64,000 nucleotides of DNA from Paenibacillus sp. FSL A5-0031. GTDB lineage: Bacteria; Bacillota; Bacilli; Paenibacillales; Paenibacillaceae. Shown one piece after another: positions 1 through 8,280 of this stretch; positions within the stretch are counted from its first letter, which is position 1; each line of letters begins with the position of its first letter. A program made the translations under genes and the position numbers. Under the pieces are notes generated by a model. It had not been told where the DNA came from. It searched no databases and saw only the letters and a list, made by a program, of their open reading frames with translations. The DNA is taken from assembly GCF_001956295.1 (NCBI RefSeq), contig NZ_MRTD01000010.1, forward strand, positions 124,001-188,000. The letters are read 5' to 3'.

Positions 1-512
1 AACTGCTTGCCACCGTACACATCAAAAGCTTTCTCATAAAGCGCTGGCGGAACATTGTCTTTCTGAATCGCTTTTGCTAGATTTGGATATTTGTCCAGCT
101 TATCCGAAAGATCAACCAATTGGTCTTCCTTCGCTGCTTTTATAATTCCATCTAGCTCTCCGCCCCAAGCTGGACCTGTGTAAATATCAGGCATATCTTG
201 AGTTGCAAAAATGGTGTTCACTTTCTCAACTTCACTGCCCTTTGTATATTCCCACTCAATCGTAATCCCCGTTTTTTCTTTAATAACCTTCTCGATCGCC
301 GTCGTATCTGTGTCGCTGCCGCTGGAGCCGTTCCAGTTGTGAAGAACTTTGAGTTTCACCTCTTTTTGCTCTGTACCGCTGTTAGTTGTGCCTGCGTTGT
401 CCGAAGGCTTATTGACGGCGCCACCGTTGTTGTTGCTGCAGCCAAACAGCGTAACCGCCATCAGAGTTACTGCGAGTAACAACGAAGTGCTTTTTGCTCT
501 TTTGTTCTTCAT
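1..512 (-). CDS. Extracellular solute-binding lipoprotein of a sugar ABC importer (3' end off the window)
   Basis: The N-terminal 170 codons are present and the frame runs off the left edge. The start is the ATG at 512, behind a GGGAGG ribosome site. The protein opens with positively charged residues, a hydrophobic stretch and a lipobox (LFGC), followed by an Asn/Gly/Ser-rich linker, so it is predicted to be a membrane-anchored lipoprotein. The next part (KLKVLHNWNG, then an Asp-rich turn and DMPDIY) is typical of family 1 (CUT1) solute-binding proteins. It lies 54 bp after two permease genes and is the last visible gene of the GH38 mannosidase operon, so it probably captures the oligosaccharide processed by that enzyme. 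The exact ligand cannot be read from the sequence. Confidence 0.9.
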   Translation of the reverse strand, partial: MKNKRAKSTSLLLAVTLMAVTLFGCSNNNGGAVNKPSDNAGTTNSGTEQKEVKLKVLHNWNGSSGSDTDTTAIEKVIKEKTGITIEWEYTKGSEVEKVNTIFATQDMPDIYTGPAWGGELDGIIKAAKEDQLVDLSDKLDKYPNLAKAIQKDNVPPALYEKAFDVYGGKQ

Positions 513-566
513 AAAAACCCTCCCGTGAACTGTAATGAAATATGATAAAGTCCCGAATGCGGACGA

Positions 567-1463
567 TTATCCTTTGACCGAGCCAATCATAACGCCCTTG
601 ACGAAGTAACGCTGCAAAAACGGGTAAATACACAAGATCGGAAACACCGTGATAACGAGCAAAGCCATTCGAAGCGATTCCGGTGTTGCCCCAGCCACAT
701 TGACGCTGACGGTCTGACCGCCTTGCTGCGCCGCTCTTTGCATGGAGGATGATAGCGCTTCCGCTTCGGTCAGCAATTCTTGCAGCAGCGTTTGAACGGG
801 TATCAGATTTTTATCCGACACATAATAGGCGCCTGTAAACCAGTCGTTCCAATGTGAAACCCCGATAAACAAAGCGATAGTCGCAAGAACTGGACCCGAT
901 AACGGTAAAATGATTTTAAGGAATATTTGAAAGTCACCGTAGCCGTCAATTCGTGCCGATTCCTCAAGCTCCTCCGGTATGCCTTGCAGGAACGTTCGAA
1001 GAATGACGATATGCATGAAATTGAATAACATCGGAATGACATATACCCAAAAACTGTTGATCAGATGCAGCTTCTGCAAAGTGATGAAATACGGAATGAA
1101 TCCAGCGCTGAATATCGTTGGCAAAAAGATGTAATACGTAAAAAATGTTCTTCCTGGCAGCGATTTTTTGGAAAGCGCATAAGCCATCAGCGTACAAAGC
1201 CCTACGTGCAGGAATGTGCCGAGCACCGTTCGGAGCAGCGTAATTTTGTAGGCCTGCCAAATGCGGGCATTATCAAAAACCTCTACGTAATTGTCGAGTG
1301 TAAATTTACGAGGGAAGAAATAAAGCGCACCCATCATCGAATCTTTTCCGTCGTTGAGCGAGTAGACCAGAATGTAAATAAACGGGTAGATCATCGACAA
1401 TCCGAACAATGTTAAGAAAATATAATTACAAATGCTAAATATAGAAAATCGGCTTTTCGCCAT
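567..1463 (-). CDS. Carbohydrate ABC transporter permease, MalG/LplC type
   Basis: A 298-aa inner-membrane permease subunit of a CUT1 importer with about six hydrophobic segments. The cytoplasmic EAA loop that contacts the ATPase is visible in the second half (ELEESARIDGYGDF...LPLS). A longer frame reaches 1511, but the ATG at 1463 (MAKSRFS) has AAGGAG at good spacing and leaves a 13-bp gap to the preceding permease, so it is preferred. The C-terminus (PFLQRYFVKGVMIGSVKG) is typical of the LplC/YtcP branch. The partners are the MalF-type permease just upstream and the lipoprotein just downstream. No ATPase gene is nearby, which fits the known use of a shared MsmX-type ATPase by such importers in Bacillales. 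Confidence 0.93.
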   Translation of the reverse strand: MAKSRFSIFSICNYIFLTLFGLSMIYPFIYILVYSLNDGKDSMMGALYFFPRKFTLDNYVEVFDNARIWQAYKITLLRTVLGTFLHVGLCTLMAYALSKKSLPGRTFFTYYIFLPTIFSAGFIPYFITLQKLHLINSFWVYVIPMLFNFMHIVILRTFLQGIPEELEESARIDGYGDFQIFLKIILPLSGPVLATIALFIGVSHWNDWFTGAYYVSDKNLIPVQTLLQELLTEAEALSSSMQRAAQQGGQTVSVNVAGATPESLRMALLVITVFPILCIYPFLQRYFVKGVMIGSVKG

Positions 1464-1476
1464 ATCAAACCACTCC

Positions 1477-2388
1477 TTAAAACAGGGATACGTCGCTAAC
1501 CTTGCGAGCAATTCGGTTGACAGTCACGATGAGAATGAGTGCAATGACACTCTGGAATAATCCTACAGCAGCCGCATAACTTAATCGGCCTTCACCTATA
1601 CCGGAGCTGATAACATGCACATCGAGTACGCTGCCGATTGCGGCGGTAGCCGGACCGTTCAGCAGGAGCAGCTGCTCATAACCAGCGCTCATTAAGCTGC
1701 CGGCCGAGAGTATGAACAAAATAACGGCAATGTTGCGAATACCAGGAAGCGTTACATGCCACATTTGGCGAGTGCGCCCAGCGCCGTCGATCTTAGCCGC
1801 CTCGTAAAGCTGCTGGTCAATGCCGGCGATTGCTGCCATATAGATGATCGAGTTCCACCCGATGTTTTTCCAAATATCTGAGCCTACAACAATTTGATAA
1901 AACCATGTTGTATTGTTCAAGAACTGAATCGGTTCTACACCAAACACACCAAGCAATTCATTGATTGGACCTCCAGATGGAGTAAGAAGACGCTGCATCA
2001 GCGTAACAACTACAATCCATGAAACGAAATACGGTAAATAAGAAAGCGTTTGCACGGTTTTCTTGAATTTAATGTTTCGAACCTCGTTCAATAGGATTGC
2101 GAGACATATAGGCATTGCAAATCCGATAAGAAGCTTCATGAGACTGATGATAATCGTGTTGCGGATCAACTCGAATGACTGATAATAGGAGAAAAACTGC
2201 TGGAAGTATTTCAGTCCTGCCCAGGGGCTTCCAGTGAAGCCCCCAGAGAACATGAAATCACGAAATGCCACTTGTACGCCAAAAAGTGGAACGTAGGAAA
2301 AGAGGAAAAACCAGATGATGCCGGGCAGCATAAACAAATAAAATAGTTTGTGCCGCCAAATTCGTTTCCACAATACTGACTCTGTCAT
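1477..2388 (-). CDS. Carbohydrate ABC transporter permease, MalF/LplB type
   Basis: A 303-aa membrane subunit of the same CUT1 importer. It begins MTESVLWKRIWRHKLFYLFM and carries the LplB-like landmark FSYVPLFGVQVAF near residue 30, with the EAA loop (YEAAKIDGAGRTRQ...LPGI) about two thirds along. The ATG at 2388 follows AAGGAGG, which lies in the end of the mannosidase gene only 5 bp upstream, so the two are probably translated from one mRNA. Together with the 567-1463 permease it forms the membrane channel. The LplB/LplC branch often imports complex oligosaccharides; here the adjacent alpha-mannosidase points to mannose-containing glycans. That last step is inference. Confidence 0.93.
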   Translation of the reverse strand: MTESVLWKRIWRHKLFYLFMLPGIIWFFLFSYVPLFGVQVAFRDFMFSGGFTGSPWAGLKYFQQFFSYYQSFELIRNTIIISLMKLLIGFAMPICLAILLNEVRNIKFKKTVQTLSYLPYFVSWIVVVTLMQRLLTPSGGPINELLGVFGVEPIQFLNNTTWFYQIVVGSDIWKNIGWNSIIYMAAIAGIDQQLYEAAKIDGAGRTRQMWHVTLPGIRNIAVILFILSAGSLMSAGYEQLLLLNGPATAAIGSVLDVHVISSGIGEGRLSYAAAVGLFQSVIALILIVTVNRIARKVSDVSLF

Positions 2389-2393
2389 ATGCT

Positions 2394-5300
2394 CTACCTC
2401 CTTGCCAAACGGATCGTTTTTATTTCAAATGGAGTAAAGGCCAGGTGGTATGCCCCTTCCTCCGCATGGATTCTATCGATGGGTGTTTCCATCAAATCAG
2501 TAAGCCAAGCATCCGCTTCGTTCATAGCTGCAATGAGTTTTGCCTTAAGATGTGTTCCTGCGGTTTCATATAAACGGATGATGAGATCATCTCCGTCCTC
2601 TGCCTGCTTCACCGTTTCAACCATTACATTGGAATGGTCAACGCTGAAAAATGATTTTGCTGCTGGCAGATACTGTGCCTCGTCGCTTGCTGGCATGCTT
2701 ACCGAACGCAGTGGTACGTTAAGCTCATATCCACGCTTATAAACCTCTGCCTGAACATGATCACCTTTGTGCGGGTACAAGGAGTACGTAAACTGATGTT
2801 CTGCTTGATCGGCTTCTGGATCTGGATACGATGTACTGCGCAAAAGATTCAAATCCAGCACATTCTGCCAAGCACGATGTCCGTATTTGCAATCATTGAG
2901 AAGTGCGACGCCATAATCCGACTCCGAAAGATCGATCCATTGATGAGCGCAAATTTCATCCTTCGCATAATCCCACAGCGTATTGCGATGTGTAGGGCGT
3001 TTCAAGTAGCCGAACTGAATTTCACAGCTCGCGCTGTCCGAACGAATATTGACAGGGAAGGATGTACGCAGCATCTTCGCTGATTCTTTCCAATCAACGT
3101 CCGTAACGAAATCGATGCGGCGGCTGCCTTGTGTCAGGATGACCTTCTGCGTCATTGTTGATTGACCAAACCGATATACAAGCAGCAAGCCTACCGTTGG
3201 ACCATCTTGGAAAGCTGATGATTCAGATGGCTCAAGCGGCACTCCTCCCGAGAGGCGATAATCTTGTTTAATATCCCATGCATCGCCCTCATCATGATAC
3301 AGGCTGAGTTCATTCGCCTTCTGGCCATGCGGGATGATTTCCCGGCCAAGCTCTTTATCAATGATGGATATAATCGTGAAGTCTTCAGCGAACGTAACCG
3401 ATAACAAATCATTTTCCATTATCCGATCGATAGCCGATGACCTCATATCAGGAAAGAGGTTATTTGCCGCTGTTTTCTCTTGCGTCCGGGCAGCTGCAAT
3501 TCCTGCTTCAGCTGCTGCCGTTTCAGCAAGCGCTAGTGAACCATTTGCAACGGCATATCCCATAGCAGGAATACGAACCCGCTGCCATGTGCCATTGTTT
3601 TCAATCCATTCTTCCCGATCCCATGACAGGGAGTTAAAGATTACTTCAGAGCCTTTCTCAGCAGTTACGGATTGTGCAACCGCTTCGTACGCTTCGGAAA
3701 TTAATTGCTCGACACGGTCCAGCAGTATAGCGTATCTCTCCAGCGATTCATCATATACGCGCTTGATAGAGGAGCCTGGCAATATATCATGGAATTGATA
3801 GAGCAGTACTTCTTTCCATATCGTTTCCAGCTCCTGCGCAGGATAAGGTTTGCCCTTTGTTCTTTCAGCCAAAACAGCTGCATATTCAAGCTCGCGCAAT
3901 GCTTTCTCAAGCTTTCGGTTATACCGTTTATTGCGTGCTTGACTCGTCAGCGTTCCTTGATGGCGCTCCAGATAAAGCTCGCCGGACCACACTTGATAAC
4001 GATCTGAACCAACTGCAAGCTTCTCAAAAAATTGTGAAGAATGCTCTTGAACAACTGGGCTAAGGCCAAGTAAATTTTTCTCCCGCTGCAATCTCTCGAG
4101 ATGCTCCTCGCCAGGACCGCCTCCGCCATCGCCGATTCCGAACAACATGAGACAATTCTCCGATACGTTTTTGTCCATATATTCATTCTCTGCCTTCACA
4201 ATGGAACGAGGTGCAGCCGGGCTGTTATACGTATCCTCAGGCGGCATATGAGTCAGGACACGCGAGCAGTCGATTCCTTCCCAGTGGAACGTATGGTGGG
4301 GATGACGGTTGTAAATGCTCCATGACAGCTTCTGCGTCATCATGTAATCAACGCCTGATTTTTTCAAAATTTGAGGCAGGCTCGCTGTGTATCCAAATAC
4401 GTCCGGCATCCAAAGCGACTTCATCTCTTGACCAAACTCTGCTTGGAAATACCGTTTTCCGTAAAGGATTTGACGAATCAGCGCTTCCCCGCTAGGTACG
4501 TTTGTATCCGATTCAACCCACATTGCACCTTGCAGCTCCCAGCGCCCTTCTTGCACACGCTCTTTGATGCTTGCATACAGCTTCGGATAATGAATTTTCA
4601 TCCAATCATAAAGCTGTGGCTGGCTTGCTCCAAAGATGTAGTCAGGGTAACGTTCCATCATCCGCAGCACCGTTGAAAATGTGCGTGCTCCCTTACGGAT
4701 CGTTTCACGGATAGGCCATAACCAAGCCAGATCCATATGCGCGTGACCGACGGCACTAATAGTAAGCACTGAATCTCCGCCGCGTTTATCAAGCTGCTCG
4801 CGCAGCAGTTTCGATGCCTTAGCTACTCTTTCTTCACTCAAAGATGTAAGGATATGAGAGGCTTCATACAAAGACTGCAAAATGCGTGCTCTGCGTGCTG
4901 AACCTTCAGGCAAACGATCCGCCGTCTCCAGCAGTACCTCAGCGTCATAATAAAGCTGATGGATGTTCTCGTGGCAGATTGCGACTTGGGCTTCCTTCAA
5001 AGTGCCGCTGCGGAAGCGACCGAACAAATCATTGCAGCCTGCGTCGCCCCACAAATCAATTTCTTCATCTCCCTGCGCGCTTTCACTAATGTGTACTACA
5101 CGTTTGCCAGGAAGGCCAAGGCTATAATCAAACTCAGAATTAATATTCGTTAAACCCTGAGTAGGTGTTCCCTCTTCATCTACTAAACAAAGCTCACCAT
5201 TCACATCGATAAGAAGTACAATTTTGGAGCCCTTCGCCTCTTGCGGTACTTTTCCGCTAAAGTGAAACCAAGCGCAGTCCCAAAGATTTCCCCAACGGTC

Positions 5301-5468
5301 TCCCGCAGCGAGTTCAATCTTCCGGCCTGACTCCCTATCCTCGTAAGAAACCGGCTCCTCAGTAACCCAAGCGGTTACTTTCAAATCCGTAAGCGGCTTG
5401 TAGATTTGTTCCTTCAACCGATCCAACAGCGACTTCAACTGCTCCGTTCTCACTTTTTCGTATGGCAT
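2394..5468 (-). CDS. GH38 alpha-mannosidase
   Basis: A 1024-aa protein without a signal peptide, so probably cytoplasmic, acting on imported mannosides. An N-terminal beta-rich part (about 1-230) is followed by the GH38 catalytic domain. The zinc motif HAHMD is at about residues 241-245, with LAWLWP after it, and the predicted nucleophile Asp lies in LWMPDVFGY at about 356. The rest is the mid-helical and C-terminal beta-sandwich region of the family. The length of about 1000 residues is usual for bacterial and fungal cytosolic GH38 enzymes, which hydrolyse alpha-1,2/1,3/1,6-linked mannose with retention. The ATG at 5468 has AAAGGAG upstream. It is the first gene of the operon with the CUT1 importer and follows a promoter overlapped by A+T-rich operator-like repeats. 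Linkage specificity is unknown. Confidence 0.94.
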   Translation of the reverse strand: MPYEKVRTEQLKSLLDRLKEQIYKPLTDLKVTAWVTEEPVSYEDRESGRKIELAAGDRWGNLWDCAWFHFSGKVPQEAKGSKIVLLIDVNGELCLVDEEGTPTQGLTNINSEFDYSLGLPGKRVVHISESAQGDEEIDLWGDAGCNDLFGRFRSGTLKEAQVAICHENIHQLYYDAEVLLETADRLPEGSARRARILQSLYEASHILTSLSEERVAKASKLLREQLDKRGGDSVLTISAVGHAHMDLAWLWPIRETIRKGARTFSTVLRMMERYPDYIFGASQPQLYDWMKIHYPKLYASIKERVQEGRWELQGAMWVESDTNVPSGEALIRQILYGKRYFQAEFGQEMKSLWMPDVFGYTASLPQILKKSGVDYMMTQKLSWSIYNRHPHHTFHWEGIDCSRVLTHMPPEDTYNSPAAPRSIVKAENEYMDKNVSENCLMLFGIGDGGGGPGEEHLERLQREKNLLGLSPVVQEHSSQFFEKLAVGSDRYQVWSGELYLERHQGTLTSQARNKRYNRKLEKALRELEYAAVLAERTKGKPYPAQELETIWKEVLLYQFHDILPGSSIKRVYDESLERYAILLDRVEQLISEAYEAVAQSVTAEKGSEVIFNSLSWDREEWIENNGTWQRVRIPAMGYAVANGSLALAETAAAEAGIAAARTQEKTAANNLFPDMRSSAIDRIMENDLLSVTFAEDFTIISIIDKELGREIIPHGQKANELSLYHDEGDAWDIKQDYRLSGGVPLEPSESSAFQDGPTVGLLLVYRFGQSTMTQKVILTQGSRRIDFVTDVDWKESAKMLRTSFPVNIRSDSASCEIQFGYLKRPTHRNTLWDYAKDEICAHQWIDLSESDYGVALLNDCKYGHRAWQNVLDLNLLRSTSYPDPEADQAEHQFTYSLYPHKGDHVQAEVYKRGYELNVPLRSVSMPASDEAQYLPAAKSFFSVDHSNVMVETVKQAEDGDDLIIRLYETAGTHLKAKLIAAMNEADAWLTDLMETPIDRIHAEEGAYHLAFTPFEIKTIRLARR

Positions 5469-5630
5469 TTGTAGGTCTCCTTTATCATCCAGTTCTATAT
5501 TTCATACAGGCTTTTTCCCATACATGCCTATCGACTTCAAATTGTTAGCGTTTTCAGATCGTACTCGCGAATCTATTCAAAACTTCGCTATATGACTTTT
5601 GCAATCAAGCTTTATAAACATTCGTCTTAT

Positions 5631-5670
5631 TCATAATATAATATATAGATTCAATATATTCAATATATAA
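5631..5670 (-). promoter_or_regulatory. Promoter and operator-like repeats of the GH38 operon
   Basis: On the minus strand TTGAAT (5658-5663), a 17-bp spacer and TATATT (5635-5640) form a reasonable sigma-A promoter for the mannosidase operon. It is embedded in A+T-rich repeats, including two copies of ATATATTGA in direct orientation. The same ATATAATATA-like core recurs in front of the GntR-type regulator gene (6907-6930) and in a perfect palindrome at 7073-7093, so this is probably where that regulator binds. The promoter is seen in sequence; the binding is inference. Confidence 0.55.
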
Positions 5671-5672
5671 AT

Positions 5673-5702
5673 AAAAAAATCTTTTCCTTAGCGGAAAAGA
5701 TT
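5673..5702 (-). terminator. Intrinsic terminator of the GntR/LacI regulator gene
   Basis: A 10-bp perfect stem (AATCTTTTCC and GGAAAAGATT) with a 5-base loop at 5678-5702 is followed, on the minus strand, by a run of seven T (5673-5679). It lies 23 bp after the regulator stop codon and separates that gene from the mannosidase operon promoter. Confidence 0.85.
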
Positions 5703-5724
5703 CTCAATTTTATCGCTTATTCAA

Positions 5725-6882
5725 TTATTGAACAGGTCTTGGTCCAGTCGTTTGGCGGATAACCAGCTCAGGATTAAGCAGCGTTTTGCTATATCTATTG
5801 TTTGGGTCTACCCCATTCTCAATAATATTGATCAGCGTGCTTGCTGCACGATAACCCATATCATGCTCAAACTGATTGATATGTGTAAATAAGCTGAACT
5901 CATCTACGATAGATGTCGGGTCATCGAAGCTGATAATAGACAAATCCTCAGGCACGCGAAGCCCCGCTTGCCTAGCCATTTGATAAATTCGAACAGCCAG
6001 CCTTCCGTTAAGCGTAATATAAGCAGTAGCCATTCGGTTGCGAATATAGCGGTATAACGGGTGCTTCTCCGCATCCTCAAGACTACTAACATTAAAATCG
6101 GTAATAATATGAGCCGGATTAATGAGTGCGCCTTTGTTTTTCAAAGCGTCCATATAACCTTCAATCCGCTCCTGTACCGTAACCGTTTGCAGCGGAGAAT
6201 CTGAGCAAATCGCAATTTCCCGGTGCCCAAGCTCCCACATATATTCGACTGCAAGGCTTGTTCCAAGCCTTCCATCCGCAGCGATATAATTGGTTTCTAC
6301 GCCAGGCAGGAAACGATCGATAAGTACAAAGGGGTAGCCATTGAACTTCATATTTAATATTTCTTCGTTATAATTCTCTTCATCTACGGGAAATACAAGC
6401 AAACCGTCTGTACCAAATTCCTTGAGCGTCTTAAACGCTTCTTTCTCTTTATCCACATCGCCCTCAGACAGCAAAATCATGCTTCGGTAGCCCTTTTCTC
6501 TTAGCGCCCTCTGCACTCCCTCAACTAAACGGATGGCAAAATAATCATAAATAGATGGCATAACGAGACCAATCATACGCGTTTTATTCTGGGTTGCCGC
6601 TCTTTCTAAACCAACTGTCGGCGTAGCCGGTACAATCTCATCAACTTCTACCGGCCCATCATTGCTGACGAAGCTGCCCTTTCCCGGTACCCTTGAAATG
6701 ATTCCATCGTTCGCAAGTCCGACCATCGCATTCACTACAGTTATTTTACTGACGTTAAACAACTTCATTAGATCTTTTTCGGTCGGAATGCGGTCCCCCG
6801 CCTTCAAGCCTTCCGTAGCAATCAACTCGCGGATATAATCCTGGATTTTCTGGTAAAGCGGCGTACGGACTGTTGAATTCAT
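5725..6882 (-). CDS. GntR-type DNA-binding / LacI-type sugar-binding transcriptional regulator (AraR-like architecture)
   Basis: A 385-aa regulator. Residues 1-75 form a GntR winged helix (LYQKIQDYIRELIATEGL, then GDRIPTEKDLMKLFNVSKIT and the RVPGKGSFV wing). Residues about 100-380 form a periplasmic-binding-protein-like effector domain of the LacI/GalR type (IGLVMPSIYDYFA, then DGLLVFPVDEEN, FVLIDR and ISFDDPTS). This domain order is that of the arabinose repressor AraR, but the effector here is probably another sugar. The gene sits just upstream of the mannosidase operon on the same strand. Perfect and degenerate A+T-rich palindromes lie before both transcription units, so it probably represses itself and the mannosidase/importer genes until a glycan-derived inducer binds. 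Confidence 0.9.
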   Translation of the reverse strand: MNSTVRTPLYQKIQDYIRELIATEGLKAGDRIPTEKDLMKLFNVSKITVVNAMVGLANDGIISRVPGKGSFVSNDGPVEVDEIVPATPTVGLERAATQNKTRMIGLVMPSIYDYFAIRLVEGVQRALREKGYRSMILLSEGDVDKEKEAFKTLKEFGTDGLLVFPVDEENYNEEILNMKFNGYPFVLIDRFLPGVETNYIAADGRLGTSLAVEYMWELGHREIAICSDSPLQTVTVQERIEGYMDALKNKGALINPAHIITDFNVSSLEDAEKHPLYRYIRNRMATAYITLNGRLAVRIYQMARQAGLRVPEDLSIISFDDPTSIVDEFSLFTHINQFEHDMGYRAASTLINIIENGVDPNNRYSKTLLNPELVIRQTTGPRPVQ

Positions 6883-6906
6883 TTGCTATCACCAAGCTCC
6901 ATATTA

Positions 6907-6948
6907 ATATTTGTAATATATAATATAGGTTAGCCTCTTTTTAGGCAA
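6907..6948 (-). promoter_or_regulatory. Promoter of the GntR/LacI regulator gene with overlapping operator-like sequence
   Basis: On the minus strand TTGCCT (6943-6948), a 17-bp spacer and TATTAT (6920-6925) form a sigma-A-like promoter about 40 bp before the regulator start. The -10 element lies inside TTTGTAATATATAATATAG (plus strand, from 6910), a degenerate version of the palindrome at 7073-7093. This placement suggests autorepression. Confidence 0.5.
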
Positions 6949-7072
6949 TACCTACATCTTTGTCGAATGAAGTAAATCACCCTTCTTTGGAACTAAGGAA
7001 AACGCTAATTTATAGCTTTTTTCCTATACATCGGGCGTTTTTAACCACTTTTCTTGTCGAATATCGCGAATT

Positions 7073-7093
7073 TTGTATATATAATATATACAA
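7073..7093. promoter_or_regulatory. Perfect 21-bp palindrome, candidate operator of the GntR/LacI regulator
   Basis: Two 10-bp arms, TTGTATATAT and ATATATACAA, surround a single central A with no mismatch. The TTGTA...TACAA ends resemble the known AraR operator pattern (TTGTACGTACAA core). It lies about 190 bp upstream of the regulator start, in the 312-bp gap between that gene and the LacI gene. I see no other gene in this gap. Confidence 0.55.
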
Positions 7094-7194
7094 TATATAT
7101 TTTTAAATGTATTCGAAATCGTTATCAATATGACAAATCATACGCAATTTATCCATTTAAACCTCATTGTTCATGCATCAACCTATGTCCTAAG

Positions 7195-8268
7195 TCATGC
7201 TTTCACCTGCGCTGTTGACTCTCGGTACAAGATCTCTCCAGCTACAAGCAGCTTCTCCATCGGCTCCTGCTTGTTCGCTATTCTGCTAATCAGCCTCTCT
7301 ACCGCCCGCTTGCCAAGCGCCTCCTTAGGCACATGCACCGTCGACAAAGAAGGTGTCATGCGATAGGAATCGTCAATGTTGTCATAGCCTGTAATAGACA
7401 CCTCTTCCGGCACCGCAATACCTAGCTCCTTCATGGCGTCAATTGCACCGATACCGATCATGTCATTTGCACAAAGAAGCGCCGTTGGCATCGTCTTTGC
7501 CTTGAGCCTTTTGATTGCCCACTGTTTTATCGGCTCTTGAAACTGCTCATGCTCAAAACCTTCAACGGGAAGATAACAGTCATTGCTCATTTGAAACTTA
7601 GGCTCTACCAGAGCCTGCTCCTCCAATACACTTCGGAACCCAAGAAACCGATCCTTAAAGCTCCGCGAATAATTCATATCCCCAATAAAGCACAGCTGCG
7701 TATGTCCTTTACCAATCAAATGTTTCGTCAAGCGATACATTGAATCATAATTGTTCGTAAACACCGTATCACTAGGAATCAACATATCCTCATGATCCAC
7801 GAGCACCATTGGCAAGCCGATGCGATGCACCTCTAGCAGCAGCGGAGTTGAAATTTCTCCCACGCCGATAAGCCCCAATATGCCATTCGGGTTCAAGAAA
7901 TGAAGGAAATGATCGACGCTTTGCTCTGACACAATGACCATGCCATAACCATCTTCTTCCAATCGGGAAGCAATCCCATCGAGGATTCTTCCCCAATACA
8001 GCGACTCCTTCGTTTGGAAGCGAATATTAGGCATAAGCACAAGCACCGATTGTTTGTGGGCGGCAGGCGTTTTGGGAAGCTGCTCAAGCTTCATTGTTTT
8101 CACATAAGCATTCTTTTGCGTAAAATAACCCAGCTGCGATGCCGCTTGAATAACCCGCTCCTGTGTTGCCTCACTGACGCCGCCTTTGCCAGAGAGCGCC
8201 TTCGAGACAACAAACTTTGATACGCTTAAATAATCAGCAATTTGCTGCATTGTAACCTTGTTTGACAT
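7195..8268 (-). CDS. LacI family transcriptional regulator
   Basis: A 357-aa protein with an N-terminal LacI helix-turn-helix (VTMQQIADYLSVSKFVVSKA, residues about 5-25) and a sugar-binding-protein-like effector domain (VLVLMPNIRF, then GLIGVGE, MVLVDHED, GHTQLCFIGD and SITGYDNIDD). The start ATG at 8268 is 12 bp after the stop of a solute-binding protein gene, so the two are almost certainly co-transcribed with the YesM-type kinase further upstream. Known members repress sugar genes and are released by a sugar or sugar phosphate. Finding one as the last gene of a sensor kinase/binding protein unit, where a YesN-type regulator would be expected, is unusual. No operator could be assigned to it. 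Confidence 0.9.
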   Translation of the reverse strand: MSNKVTMQQIADYLSVSKFVVSKALSGKGGVSEATQERVIQAASQLGYFTQKNAYVKTMKLEQLPKTPAAHKQSVLVLMPNIRFQTKESLYWGRILDGIASRLEEDGYGMVIVSEQSVDHFLHFLNPNGILGLIGVGEISTPLLLEVHRIGLPMVLVDHEDMLIPSDTVFTNNYDSMYRLTKHLIGKGHTQLCFIGDMNYSRSFKDRFLGFRSVLEEQALVEPKFQMSNDCYLPVEGFEHEQFQEPIKQWAIKRLKAKTMPTALLCANDMIGIGAIDAMKELGIAVPEEVSITGYDNIDDSYRMTPSLSTVHVPKEALGKRAVERLISRIANKQEPMEKLLVAGEILYRESTAQVKA

Positions 8269-8280
8269 CGGTAGTCCACC

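Noticed and set aside
198-479. Open frame opposite the first solute-binding protein gene
   Set aside because: It lies antisense to a clear lipoprotein gene and has no ribosome site or recognisable domain. The many similar frames opposite other genes were left out for the same reason.
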